Counted from the stretch's first letter, positions 16,822 to 26,345 are shown. The stretch: DNA of 64,000 nucleotides from Psychrobacter sp. 72-O-c (GCF_904846605.1 NZ_CAJHBI010000007.1:59467-123466); one strand, 5' to 3'. A program made the numbers and translations. Notes: a model not told the origin generated them from the sequence alone.

Positions 16822-19800
16822 CTGAATACTCTCCTATAGAGCCTTTGTATGGTCATGAAAGAAGGTTGGCCAAACGGCAGGAGCAGCGAAAAAAGGCCTT
16901 ACAGCAAACCAAAGAGATATGCCAAGACTATTGGGCAGCTTTCATTCATGAGAGCAGTGAAAGCCAACTGGATACAATAACTGATGAGCAAGTCTATAGC
17001 TTATACGAAGCTATTTATAAAAAAATAGAACAAACTGTTCCAGCAAAAATAATCCCTTTTGCTTTGTTTGAGCGGATGCGTTTTTTTGATAAAGTCAATC
17101 AGTTACGTAAAAAGGATAGTTTGCCGCTATTACCAAAACCAGTCATTGCTTCTCGAGCTCAACGTCCAAAAAATATCAACGACCTTGATGATTTTTTATA
17201 CCTATCGCAAGCAGAAGAGATTGTTGATCAGGCATTAAGTAAATGGCAACAAAAAAATACCTTTTCCTTACTAGATTGCGTCACCTGGTTCTTATTTACA
17301 CTGGTGAGCTTTGCAGGCTACAACGATGAGGAGGTGCTCAAAGCAATCTATGATTATCTTGATGAAAATAAGCTTATATATCAGATTTTTGATGACATGC
17401 TTGCTATCCCCATTAAGATATTATCACCTGGCTATGGTAATAAAGTTGTTCTCGTAGATGAGGATATAGAGGAGGTTTATCAGACTCGGCTAATCTTTAT
17501 TGATGACATCAGTCGCTTGTGGTTATTTAAACTACAAACCCAGCGTCAGCAAGAAGATGGCTTTCCAAAATATCATCAAGTGATAAAAAGATTAGGTGAG
17601 TTTACTAATGAAAACTTCACGGTTAAATCAATTTCTAAATCAAAGTACCTACGACATATCGCTATTCATTGGCAAACTTTGCCTGAAGTAAGGTTAGATG
17701 TTCAGCTTGTAGAGGTGTTAACTGGTCAGCAGAGTCAGACCTCGGTGACAGAGGAGCACTTGCTTCGGTATTTTCAAACTATAAAAACGCCCAAAGCAAT
17801 ACTAACTGATGATCATATTAGTAGATTGGTTATTGAGTCTAGCAATGAGCCTTCGTTAGAACCTTCTAAAACCGTGAGATTCAAGTCTGATGCTGTCAAA
17901 GAGATACGAGCCATCCTTAATGATGATAGGAAAAAAGTTAGAGAACAGTTAGAAGGTTTACTTAAGCAGGCTTTGTATCCGAATCAAGAGCGACTGGTTA
18001 TATGGATGCTTGATTTGTTTATTAGTAGAAATAAAATTAGTACCTTAAAGCGATACTTATCCGATGTAGGCAATGACTTTATTGCAAGCACTCGTGACAC
18101 AGAATTTCTAGGGTGGACGAAGCATGATTATCACTATATTTATAATGATATTCTTGCAAATAAAAACCAAAATAGAATGGGGTTTACGACCACCATTCTA
18201 TGTTCACTTCACTACTCGTTAAAAAAGCATTATCAAGCTCCTGATATCGACTTGAAGGGTGGTGGTGACCCACAAATTGTATCAAGCTACTTGATCCCTA
18301 ACCACGTCTATCAACTTATTCAAAGCTGTATCTCTGACCAAAAAGAATTAAGCGATTATAACCAGCAAGCGCTTAGTGTTGTGATAACACTGCTATATCG
18401 CACTGGAATGCGTATTAGTGAAATACTTGGGCTGCAAGTCAAAGATATTGAATATGATAATCAAGGTTTTACTGAATACAATATTATTGTTCGTTCCAAC
18501 GCGCATCGTGATTTAAAGTCAGATGATGGCACACGACGCATACATTTATCAGTATTGCTCTTAGCAGATGAACTGGAGAGATTTAAACAGTTTTTTAATT
18601 TAAAAAAAGAGCAATCCTCTCGCTATCTATTTACCTTAGAGTATCAGTCAACACCTCTGTCTCGTTACAGTATCGAGCAGCCTGTAAAGAAAATATTGGC
18701 AAGCACACCTTACAATGATATGACGCTGCATAGCTTTCGCCATAATGCGGTATCAAACATGGCGATAATCCTTAGGTGCAAGCAAAAAATTGCCATGCAT
18801 TTTACAGATTATAGTGAGAAGCAGATTGATAACATTAAGTATCAGTTTTTGGGTAGCGTACGCAAGATATCGACAAACTATTGGGATGCATTGATGGAGT
18901 TTGCAGGCCATGCAGATTTGAATACAACCTTTAGCTCATATATTCATACTGCTGACATCATTGCCAGTCATCAATTACAACAGGCTAAGTTGACACTACC
19001 CCTAAGTGTTGTAAATAAGCTGATGGGTGCAAGCCGCGCTGACTTAAAACAACATAATAAGGATGCTTTTGAAGGCAAGACAGATAAAGTCAATCTTAAT
19101 TGTATTAGACAGTATATCAATCGTAAAATTGAGCATGAGAAACTTTCAGCTTCTCATGACGTGAAGAGACAACCATCAACTCTCGATAGCAACGACTTAG
19201 CGGTAGAACAGAATTCGGCAGTGTTTGGAAGGTATAACCGCGAGATGATTGAAAAACTTTTGTATGACATCGAGGATGGGCAAAGATTAGATGACGCCAG
19301 TAGTTTAAACTTCAAATATGACGATGCACTGATAATTTATGAACATGCAGTAAGCTTAGTACAAAACACTGATGGCAGTTTAAATCACAAGCTTATCTCA
19401 AAAAAACGCAAACAAGGGTCTGAACACATACTTATTGCCCCAACGCCTCTTCATTATCGTGAGGAGAAAGCATTAGTAAATTTGTGTTTTGATAATCTTG
19501 AAGAGTTATACAAAACCAAAGAGAGTAGGCGTAAAGTCAAAGAGATGCTTAACGTGTTTTATAACAAGGCAAATACGTCAAAAAGTGAGATCCGATTCAC
19601 GTACAAACAAAAGAAACTATTCTACAAGTACCTAAGCATAATATGTCTGATACTACCAAGTAAATATTGGCGAGTGAATATCAGCTGTATAAAGTCAGAG
19701 TCTTATGCTGATGAAAAGAAGAAGAAATTCAATAATTTCTTTGTAGATGAGAAATCTAAACTTGAAGAAATTGAGAGGTTTAAAGAAGATAACTCTAGTT

Positions 19801-19958
19801 TTAATGGTGAGCTTACAGGTGTTGATACTTATAGCGGTTACTCATTGTCTGTCATCAGTCCGATTAAGCAACAGAATAACCAAGCCGGGAACTATTCCTC
19901 TGCACTAATGAGATATGTATTGCACTTTATGCTAATAGTAGAGGGTTTGAGTCACTAA
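16818..19958 (+). CDS. Large tyrosine recombinase (site-specific integrase)
   Basis: 1046 residues, far longer than usual integrases (300-400). The catalytic domain lies near residues 500-720: Arg in LLYRTGMRISEILGLQ, HSFRHNAVSNM (HxxR), FAGHADLNTTFSSYIHTADI with the GH and the nucleophile Tyr. The N-terminal 480 residues and the C-terminal 300 residues are not recognised; the latter is rich in charged residues. The gene starts with ATGA overlapping the previous stop. It should carry out excision and integration of the island at the tRNA-Gly core. Its closest analogues are three-gene integration modules of large islands. Confidence 0.88.
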   Translation: MTEYSPIEPLYGHERRLAKRQEQRKKALQQTKEICQDYWAAFIHESSESQLDTITDEQVYSLYEAIYKKIEQTVPAKIIPFALFERMRFFDKVNQLRKKDSLPLLPKPVIASRAQRPKNINDLDDFLYLSQAEEIVDQALSKWQQKNTFSLLDCVTWFLFTLVSFAGYNDEEVLKAIYDYLDENKLIYQIFDDMLAIPIKILSPGYGNKVVLVDEDIEEVYQTRLIFIDDISRLWLFKLQTQRQQEDGFPKYHQVIKRLGEFTNENFTVKSISKSKYLRHIAIHWQTLPEVRLDVQLVEVLTGQQSQTSVTEEHLLRYFQTIKTPKAILTDDHISRLVIESSNEPSLEPSKTVRFKSDAVKEIRAILNDDRKKVREQLEGLLKQALYPNQERLVIWMLDLFISRNKISTLKRYLSDVGNDFIASTRDTEFLGWTKHDYHYIYNDILANKNQNRMGFTTTILCSLHYSLKKHYQAPDIDLKGGGDPQIVSSYLIPNHVYQLIQSCISDQKELSDYNQQALSVVITLLYRTGMRISEILGLQVKDIEYDNQGFTEYNIIVRSNAHRDLKSDDGTRRIHLSVLLLADELERFKQFFNLKKEQSSRYLFTLEYQSTPLSRYSIEQPVKKILASTPYNDMTLHSFRHNAVSNMAIILRCKQKIAMHFTDYSEKQIDNIKYQFLGSVRKISTNYWDALMEFAGHADLNTTFSSYIHTADIIASHQLQQAKLTLPLSVVNKLMGASRADLKQHNKDAFEGKTDKVNLNCIRQYINRKIEHEKLSASHDVKRQPSTLDSNDLAVEQNSAVFGRYNREMIEKLLYDIEDGQRLDDASSLNFKYDDALIIYEHAVSLVQNTDGSLNHKLISKKRKQGSEHILIAPTPLHYREEKALVNLCFDNLEELYKTKESRRKVKEMLNVFYNKANTSKSEIRFTYKQKKLFYKYLSIICLILPSKYWRVNISCIKSESYADEKKKKFNNFFVDEKSKLEEIERFKEDNSSFNGELTGVDTYSGYSLSVISPIKQQNNQAGNYSSALMRYVLHFMLIVEGLSH

Positions 19959-20067
19959 CAAAACCCAAGTCCATCTCTACGGTTTCTTCAGCATAGCTCA
20001 ACTTAAAGAGTGATGCATCTACAAGCGGAAGTGGGTTGTGAGTTAGTATGCTGTTGGCTAGAAGCAT
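19927..20067 (-). CDS. Possible 46-residue peptide or gene fragment
   Basis: An ATG at 20067 with GAAAG upstream opens a 46-codon minus-strand frame ending at 19927; it begins MLLANSILTHNPLPLVDASL and overlaps the recombinase 3' end by 32 bases. Its middle, LSYAEETVE, corresponds to the short DNA repeat also found at 26302 and 63873. It may be the tail of a lost gene rather than a functional peptide. Confidence 0.2.
   Translation of the reverse strand: MLLANSILTHNPLPLVDASLFKLSYAEETVEMDLGFVSDSNPLLLA
19981..20001 (-). repeat. Dispersed 21-bp repeat, copy in reverse orientation
   Basis: GGTTTCTTCAGCATAGCTCA followed by A is the reverse complement of a 21-bp sequence found at 26302-26322 and 63873-63893. 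With the copy at 63873 the identity extends to 27 bases. Nature unknown; it may be part of a mobile element end. Confidence 0.6.
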
Positions 20068-20085
20068 AGTTATTTCTTTCAATCA

Positions 20086-21219
20086 TTACTTATTGCCTCG
20101 TAATCTTCTCATAGCATTATCTAGAACATCAGTTCCTTCTGTATCATTCATTGTATTTGAGAGTGTTAAGTTGTCTTGACGCATTGAATGAATAATATCT
20201 AAATTAAACTTTACATTTTTCAAAGCTTGCTTAGTATCCTGATAGCCTGCTTCAACTAACTTATTGACAGTCTCAACCGAGAAATCAAACATCGCTATAG
20301 AGCCGCCTATATTTATACTAGGGCGAATTTCTATAATTGAAGTGTCAGGAAAGTCATGGCGATGCCACAATGAACCATCAGTTAAATGGGTCACAATAAT
20401 ATGATTGCAGCCTGCTTCTATCAATGGAGTAATAGGTGTATTTCCCTGTGACTTGAGGTAACCGCCTTGTCCACCGTCAGTATAACGCTCATCTTGTGAA
20501 CTGCTAAGTGCTTTAAAAAGTAAAGGCACGGAAGCCGATGCTAAAAGAACTTCTTTTTGTTCGTCTATTGCCAAGGATTGGATATGTCTAAATTCTGAAG
20601 GAGTATTATCTATACCAGCGATTTCTACTTTAATAACATCTCGAATTGCTAGAACCATGTCTTTAATCGCTTTACCATTATGCTGCTGTTTGAAAATTGA
20701 AACATATAATGGCATAGAGTGTTGTAAGTGATCGATATCGAGATACTCTTCTAACATCAACCTTAGCGTATCATCTTTGAGTATATTTTCTATTTCTAAA
20801 GTTGTGATACCAGGTATCAAAAAGCTGAGCCATCCAATAGGACTGCCAAGTCTTAATCCTGCTGATAATAATATAGTAATATAAATTAGATAGTTCACTT
20901 TACTTTTTGATATAGAACTGAGATTAAACTTAGAAGTTAAAGAGTCACTGTCAAATTGAATAGGCTTAAGGTAGGGCAGTTTATCCCAAAGCATTTCTAA
21001 ACGCTTTGCGCCTTCGGTGAAATTAGGTGCTGACGCTAGTACTGCACCATTTAGGGCGCCAATACTGGCACCTGAAATCATATCAATACCGATATTCATC
21101 TCATCTAAAGCTCTAGCGACACCAACATGATAGGCTCCTTTTGCTCCACCACCTGATAGCACTAAGCCTACTTTATTTTTAGAATTGAGACCTTGATTCT
21201 TTACTAAATTGTTGCTCAT
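20086..21219 (-). CDS. Patatin-like phospholipase
   Basis: 377 residues. The oxyanion loop is LSGGGAKGAYHVG (residues 21-33), the nucleophile elbow is GASIG with Ser52, and the catalytic Asp is in YTDGGQGG near residue 247, so the Ser-Asp dyad is complete. A hydrophobic stretch (LIYITILLSAGLRLG and following) near residues 112-140 could associate with membrane. The family hydrolyses acyl chains of phospholipids; several phage-defence systems (for example CBASS CapV) use such enzymes to damage the host membrane. Its start overlaps the stop of the RdcB-like gene (ATGA), placing it last in an operon with a dynamin-like GTPase. A membrane-attack effector role is inferred. Confidence 0.88.
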   Translation of the reverse strand: MSNNLVKNQGLNSKNKVGLVLSGGGAKGAYHVGVARALDEMNIGIDMISGASIGALNGAVLASAPNFTEGAKRLEMLWDKLPYLKPIQFDSDSLTSKFNLSSISKSKVNYLIYITILLSAGLRLGSPIGWLSFLIPGITTLEIENILKDDTLRLMLEEYLDIDHLQHSMPLYVSIFKQQHNGKAIKDMVLAIRDVIKVEIAGIDNTPSEFRHIQSLAIDEQKEVLLASASVPLLFKALSSSQDERYTDGGQGGYLKSQGNTPITPLIEAGCNHIIVTHLTDGSLWHRHDFPDTSIIEIRPSINIGGSIAMFDFSVETVNKLVEAGYQDTKQALKNVKFNLDIIHSMRQDNLTLSNTMNDTEGTDVLDNAMRRLRGNK

Positions 21220-22145
21220 AATCCAAGCCCTTGTAATCTAGAGTGCTCTGTTCGGTTGGTCATCTCACCAATCATGCGCTTAGTTACTCTATCAATATCG
21301 ATCATATTTAAGCTTATGTTTTTATACTCAGGCTTTCTATCATTTGGTAAGTCATTGTATTGAGTCGCCATAAACACGATAGGATACTCATTAGGCGCTT
21401 GTTGACTCCAGTCACCTTGATAAGCTAAAGCGTGTTGTAGCACTTCGCTTTCCTCACGTTCATCAGGTAGACATAGCCACTGATCCTGATGTAAGTCTTC
21501 TCTAGCACCAATATTAAGATTTTGCTTGAAAGTAGCGATAAGTTCATTCTCGAGCGTATCTAGTAACTCCTCTTTCTTTGTTTCATCATTATAGGTACGC
21601 AGATATAAGCCAAAGTCTCCCCAGTACAAGGTATCTAAAGTCGTGTAACATTGACCTAACAAAGATAGCTTAGAAAACTTTTCTGCTTTCAATTTAGATA
21701 ACACATTGCCCATTTGGGTGTATGCATAGCCATAGCTTTCTAGTCTGTCTAAGCGACTACTCACTTTATCTACTTGCTTTTCAATCTGCTGTTGAAAGTC
21801 CAATACGTAGTGGGTGAGTTCAGCTGTTTGTAATTGCGTGTTTTTGAGCGTCTGATGTATCTCTATTATAGCGTGGGTATGACCTTGCTGTGATTGGAAT
21901 ATCTCATGGAAATAGTGTTGGCAAGCATCTAAACCTGCGATAAGATGATCGTTAACATTCGCTTGCGCCCGCTGGGTTTTACCTGATATCAGGGACAGGT
22001 TACGAGAGACAAAGCTCTTTGGTTGTAAGCTTTTGCTATTAAGCTCTTTTGCAGTATCCAAGCCATTAACAAAATCAATGACCATCTTATCTGTTAGATA
22101 AGGGATGTTTTGTGCTATAGACTGTTGATATTTTTCTAGTTCCAT
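21216..22145 (-). CDS. RdcB/YjcZ-like partner protein of a dynamin-like GTPase
   Basis: About 309 residues, all helical in appearance, with a likely coiled coil around residues 120-165 (QLQTAELTHYVLDFQQQIEK). It resembles the diguanylate-cyclase-regulator RdcB (YjcZ) family. In E. coli yjcZ is next to yjdA (crfC/rdcA), a dynamin-like GTPase, and the same pairing is seen here. The ATG at 22145 with GGAAT upstream is preferred over one seven codons earlier. Its role in E. coli is reported as a partner of the GTPase in controlling a diguanylate cyclase; here, with a patatin enzyme, the output may differ. Confidence 0.6.
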   Translation of the reverse strand: MELEKYQQSIAQNIPYLTDKMVIDFVNGLDTAKELNSKSLQPKSFVSRNLSLISGKTQRAQANVNDHLIAGLDACQHYFHEIFQSQQGHTHAIIEIHQTLKNTQLQTAELTHYVLDFQQQIEKQVDKVSSRLDRLESYGYAYTQMGNVLSKLKAEKFSKLSLLGQCYTTLDTLYWGDFGLYLRTYNDETKKEELLDTLENELIATFKQNLNIGAREDLHQDQWLCLPDEREESEVLQHALAYQGDWSQQAPNEYPIVFMATQYNDLPNDRKPEYKNISLNMIDIDRVTKRMIGEMTNRTEHSRLQGLGL

Positions 22146-22213
22146 AACTATATATTCCTTTTCCATTACTCGAGATGATAAGTTTATATTTTAAATAAGT
22201 ATATATAATATAG

Positions 22214-24715
22214 TTAAGAAATATCTGCATTAGAGTTAATTGTAGTCTCTATCTTTTCAACACTAAATTTACCTGATAGTCTTTCCCAGTCTTCTTCAGT
22301 CTCATGACTTGATTGCTGTAAGGATTTTATTTTTTTCTTATAATATTTTTTAGTTTGTAAGTCAGGCATTTTTTCTTGAACAATCGCATTATTCATTTCT
22401 ACTACTGCACTTTTTATAGTGTCATTAAACTCATCAATAGAAAATATGTTTTTTTCTAATAGTTGAGAGAGGATATACGCTATTTCCTCTTTTAAAGGAG
22501 TGACAACTTTAGTCTCCAATATCTCTTTCAGCTTATTACTCATATCTTTTTTATTTATAGTATATGTCTCTATGTCTACTTTATATGTACCCCAGTTTTT
22601 ATTAAATAGACCACCAAAAAACCTCTTTGCACTACCTACTGTCCCAGATTCACTTCTTGTTTCTACAGTTCTTTTGTGCTTTACATCTACAGAAAAATGA
22701 TCTAGCAAATCCATTTCATTTTTTTTAATATTTGAATCTATTCCGTCTATCTTAATTTCTTTCATTCCCTCTTTATTAAACTCTTCCTGTAGATTGTTCA
22801 ATAAAACATTGCATTCATGGTGCAAGACCTTAGTTATATTTTGTGTGTCTTCTATGCTCTCGTTTAATATGATTCGATATTCTTCAGTTATAACATGAAT
22901 TAGTTCAGATGTACTATTCATAACTGCACTTTTAAAAGCATTAAGTTTCGATTCATCTGGGAATATTAATGAATTGCTATTAGACTTGGCTAGCTCTCTA
23001 GCTTTATCAAGCTCAGTTAGCCTTTCTTTTCTAATTACAGATTTTTCGAATGTGAGAAGCTGAGAAAGAGTTCTACTATTTATTGAATTATCTAAATCTT
23101 GAACATTTTTCTTTGTTTTATTTGTCTCAATGTCGAACATTTCGTCTAATTTATCACTTATACTTTTAGATACTTTTCTTTTGTCTTCTTTTTTTTTCAT
23201 TTTTTTCACTGCATCGGTTTTTACTTTCAAAAAATCCACTTTAATACTTTTCGACATAGATTGTAGTTCTTTGATTTGGTTTTTTAAATCTAATATTGTT
23301 TTCTCTAGGTTGTTTATTTCCTCATTTGTCATTTTTTCTTTATCAGCAAAATGTCCACGAATATTGAAAAAGTTATGTAACTTATCAAAGACATCACTTG
23401 CGCCAGTGAGTGCAGATTGAATAGCTATATAAGGTGCATTTTTCTGCATATTTAATATAATGTCTGTTAGAGGTTCAGTCATAAGACTATCTTTTATTAA
23501 CTCATCCAGTTCTTCAGAAATATCCTCCATATCCATTTTTGAGTATTTTTGCTCAGCTCTTTTTCCTAATACTTGCTTAGCAAAATCTTCTATCCAAGTT
23601 CCTTCTTTATACTCAGGCTTCACTTTGTTTTCTAGTAAATAGGTTTCCATACGGTTGGCTAAGTAAGCATCTCGTGCTGATATAGGATAGATATGTTCAA
23701 AATTAATTTTATCTTTAAGTAGATTATTAAAAATATGATGTTTAGTAGAGTTGGCATCATCTGCATTGGCTGACTCTTGGTCAAATTTATTAACTAAGGC
23801 GAACAAACGTGATTTTTGAATAGTTGGTATGGTTTCTATCTCATTTTTTATACTTTCTTCTGCTTCAGAATTTAGCTGCGTATAATCTAAGACTAGCATT
23901 ACAGCTGAACTACGCTTTAGCTGCTCTCTTAATAGACTTAATAATTCCTTATGACCAGACTCATTAGGTCCTGCTGTATCTAATAGCATGAATCGTCCAT
24001 TAGTCTCAAAATCTTCTTTTAATTTGAAAGCAATTTCAATTGTAGGTAGTGCATCTATATTTTTATAGCTATCATAAGGAAAAGCAAATATTTCTTTGTC
24101 AGCTATAGTGTTCAGCGTTGCAGTAAGACGGACTAAGTCATTGAGAAGTTGTAAAAAATTAAATATATTGGTTTCGCCATTATAGCTATCACTAAATAAA
24201 GAATCCGCTTGAATAAAATTGATTAAATCAACTATTTCCGGGCTTGGGTTTTCGATTTCATATATTGATATTGCATTTTTAATATCAACTAAAAAATCAT
24301 TAATAGGAGTGCTGTTAAAAGTTAGTTTGGGTGTTTGCTGCTCTTTATTATGACAAATCAAAGTAGGAAGAGATGTCATTGGGCGATTACGATTGGGTAG
24401 GATTTCGCGTCCGACAATAGCGTTAATGGTTGTGGATTTACCTGCCTTCATAGTACCTACAACGGCTAAAACAACATCAAAATTTTGAAGTTTATGTACT
24501 TCACCTTTCAGTATTTCTTGGAATGCCTCACATGTTTCATGTGTCAAAATACCTTCATTTCCACCTTCTTCATCAGTATTTAATTTGTTTTCTTTACTTA
24601 AAACTTCAGACTCAATATCTGAGAGCATACTTATTTGCGTTTCTAGAATTTTTATTGCATCCGCTTTATAAGCATTCAGTTTTTCTTTTGTCATTAGGTT
24701 GTTAGACTGGTGCAT
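22214..24715 (-). CDS. Dynamin-like GTPase (CrfC/YjdA-related)
   Basis: 833 residues. G1 is GTMKAGKSTTINAI near residue 86, G2 lies around RPMTSLPTLI, G3 is DTAGPNESGH near 243, and G4 is LVNKFDQES near 305. A long helical part follows (about 430-830), including a coiled coil (NNLEKTILDLKNQIKELQSM), as expected for the stalk and membrane-binding parts of bacterial dynamins. No transmembrane helix is obvious. ATG at 24715 follows GAGGT. It lies 42 bases after the WYL regulator and 68 before the RdcB-like gene. Bacterial dynamins remodel or shield membranes, some under phage attack. Confidence 0.85.
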   Translation of the reverse strand: MHQSNNLMTKEKLNAYKADAIKILETQISMLSDIESEVLSKENKLNTDEEGGNEGILTHETCEAFQEILKGEVHKLQNFDVVLAVVGTMKAGKSTTINAIVGREILPNRNRPMTSLPTLICHNKEQQTPKLTFNSTPINDFLVDIKNAISIYEIENPSPEIVDLINFIQADSLFSDSYNGETNIFNFLQLLNDLVRLTATLNTIADKEIFAFPYDSYKNIDALPTIEIAFKLKEDFETNGRFMLLDTAGPNESGHKELLSLLREQLKRSSAVMLVLDYTQLNSEAEESIKNEIETIPTIQKSRLFALVNKFDQESANADDANSTKHHIFNNLLKDKINFEHIYPISARDAYLANRMETYLLENKVKPEYKEGTWIEDFAKQVLGKRAEQKYSKMDMEDISEELDELIKDSLMTEPLTDIILNMQKNAPYIAIQSALTGASDVFDKLHNFFNIRGHFADKEKMTNEEINNLEKTILDLKNQIKELQSMSKSIKVDFLKVKTDAVKKMKKKEDKRKVSKSISDKLDEMFDIETNKTKKNVQDLDNSINSRTLSQLLTFEKSVIRKERLTELDKARELAKSNSNSLIFPDESKLNAFKSAVMNSTSELIHVITEEYRIILNESIEDTQNITKVLHHECNVLLNNLQEEFNKEGMKEIKIDGIDSNIKKNEMDLLDHFSVDVKHKRTVETRSESGTVGSAKRFFGGLFNKNWGTYKVDIETYTINKKDMSNKLKEILETKVVTPLKEEIAYILSQLLEKNIFSIDEFNDTIKSAVVEMNNAIVQEKMPDLQTKKYYKKKIKSLQQSSHETEEDWERLSGKFSVEKIETTINSNADIS

Positions 24716-24757
24716 AGTGTTACCTCAAATTGAATTAGTATCATGTCAAATAAATGT

Positions 24758-25684
24758 TTACAAAGTTTGATAATAGTGTTGGATATTTTCTAAATATTCT
24801 TTAAGTACACCCTCCATCTGCCCCTGAACCTCACTCGGACTAATGACACGAATATGCGGTATCCAGTACTGCACTATAGGGACGACCTCTCTAGGGTGTA
24901 CATCTCTGCATGCCAGCAGTAAGTCACCATTATCAAGCTTTCGTACCAGCTTCTGATTGGGCAGTAGGTCACGGCGCTCAAAATATCCGGCAACTTTGGC
25001 ATCGACCTGCAAGACGATTTCACTGATTTGATTACCAAAGAATAGGCTGTCCGTACCAAGGATTTTCACTTTGATATCTTCAGAGCAGGTAAAGGTCTCA
25101 GTATTGACTTGCAGATTGGTTATTTGGGTAAAGCAAAATGTCCGTGTTTGTCCATGACGACAGCCAACTACATACCAAATGCCATTTTTATTGAGTAGAT
25201 GATAAGGCTCTAAATAATGGTGTTTGCTGGTGCTATCAGTAGCATTCTCGCTAACCTTACAGTAATCGAATTCAATATATTGGCAGTTGGTAATGGCTTG
25301 ATTTATGGCTTTAAAGTCATCAGTACGCGCGCTAATGTTTTCATAAGCAAAACCTTTAACAAGGATGCTTTGATTGAGTTGCTCTTGAAAGAACTGGCGG
25401 TCAATTTTTGGTAGTAGATCTTGGACACTGGCAAAGTTAGCAAAGCGCTTGATATCAGTAATATCTAAATAGCCAATTTTTTTGGCATCAAGACGATAGA
25501 ACTGTGGGCCTGCTTCACTAAAATCTAAGATGGTCAGGCGATCTTTAAAGTCTCGTTTTAAGGTGCGAGTAGAGACCTGATAAGTACCTGCTAACTCAAA
25601 GATATCTAAACGCTCACCAGAATTGAGCCTGACGATAATGTCAGATAGACGATAAGCGAGTTTTTCGTGTTTTTTTAATCCCAT
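24758..25684 (-). CDS. WYL-domain transcriptional regulator
   Basis: 308 residues. An N-terminal winged helix (LAGTYQVSTRTLKRDFKDRL, residues 26-46) is followed by a WYL domain near 150-215 (YLEPYHLLNKNGIWYVVGCR) and a WCX-like C-terminal domain. WYL proteins bind ligands such as nucleic acid or nucleotides and often repress defence operons. It is transcribed with, and just ahead of, the dynamin-like gene (42-base gap), so it probably controls that operon. Divergent promoters toward the 26.3-kb helicase are possible upstream. Confidence 0.88.
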   Translation of the reverse strand: MGLKKHEKLAYRLSDIIVRLNSGERLDIFELAGTYQVSTRTLKRDFKDRLTILDFSEAGPQFYRLDAKKIGYLDITDIKRFANFASVQDLLPKIDRQFFQEQLNQSILVKGFAYENISARTDDFKAINQAITNCQYIEFDYCKVSENATDSTSKHHYLEPYHLLNKNGIWYVVGCRHGQTRTFCFTQITNLQVNTETFTCSEDIKVKILGTDSLFFGNQISEIVLQVDAKVAGYFERRDLLPNQKLVRKLDNGDLLLACRDVHPREVVPIVQYWIPHIRVISPSEVQGQMEGVLKEYLENIQHYYQTL

Positions 25685-25888
25685 AAAGACTCAATTACAT
25701 CAATATACTTACTTTAAGTTGCAAAAAGTTGCTGAAATATTACAAATGTGTAATTATGCGCTTTTATCGAAATTTAGCAACCAAAATTTAGTTCTATAAA
25801 GTCATTGCGCTAAGGGGCACTGGACAGACTTAATTTTCATAAAAACTAAAACCGCTAGGATTTAACTTGGGGTATAACCAAGCAGTAG

Positions 25889-26197
25889 CTAACGTCGCCA
25901 CTTTCGATAATCCTTTTCATAGAAAACAATAGGTTGCTGAACACGCGGTGTTATTTTAAGGTTGTTTTTTATTTGCTTAGTAATCATATGTTGACCACGA
26001 AACTGTAGGAACTGGTATAGACCTCTTGGATCTTCAATAATTACGTAGGAGTTCAAACCAATGCGATTACCAGATTCGAATATAAACCAGATAGGAATGT
26101 GCTGTTGAGATTGAGGTGCGTGCGAAATAAGCGATAGAGTGGTAGAAACAGGTCGCTGATTACTTTTTTTAGAGTTTTTATTAAGCCACCACATCAT
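25889..26197 (-). CDS. Small hypothetical protein (102 aa)
   Basis: Not recognised. The frame opens MMWWLNKNSKKS and is strongly basic, with a beta-rich middle (IPIWFIFESGNRIGLNSYVI) and a basic end (FYEKDYRKWRR). No membrane segment or signal peptide. It stands alone between the WYL regulator (same strand, 204 bases away) and the divergent nuclease-helicase gene. A nucleic-acid-binding role would fit its charge but is a guess. Confidence 0.45.
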   Translation of the reverse strand: MMWWLNKNSKKSNQRPVSTTLSLISHAPQSQQHIPIWFIFESGNRIGLNSYVIIEDPRGLYQFLQFRGQHMITKQIKNNLKITPRVQQPIVFYEKDYRKWRR

Positions 26198-26301
26198 ATA
26201 TTTCCTTTATATACACATGTTAAAGACCGCAGTGTAGCGCGTGGTAATGACAGGTTGTGTCAGAATGGGAAAAGAAAAGTATTATTACTGCTCAAAGCTT
26301 G

Positions 26302-26322
26302 TTGAGCTATGCTGAAGAAACC
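26302..26322 (+). repeat. Dispersed 21-bp repeat, copy upstream of the nuclease-helicase gene
   Basis: The same 21-bp sequence, beginning TTGAGCTATGCTGAAG, occurs at 63873-63893 and, reversed, at 19981-20001. Here it lies 24-44 bases upstream of the helicase ATG, in its leader. Confidence 0.6.
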
Positions 26323-26345
26323 CCAACAAAATAACAGGCTATAAG

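Noticed and set aside
20086..22145. A CBASS system based on the patatin gene
   Set aside because: No CD-NTase, Cap2/Cap3 or other nucleotide-signal gene is nearby; the partners are a dynamin and an RdcB-like protein.
23130..23642. Plus-strand frames opposite the dynamin gene with hydrophobic Ser/Phe-rich text
   Set aside because: They mirror Lys/Glu-rich coiled-coil codons of the dynamin gene, a known shadow effect.
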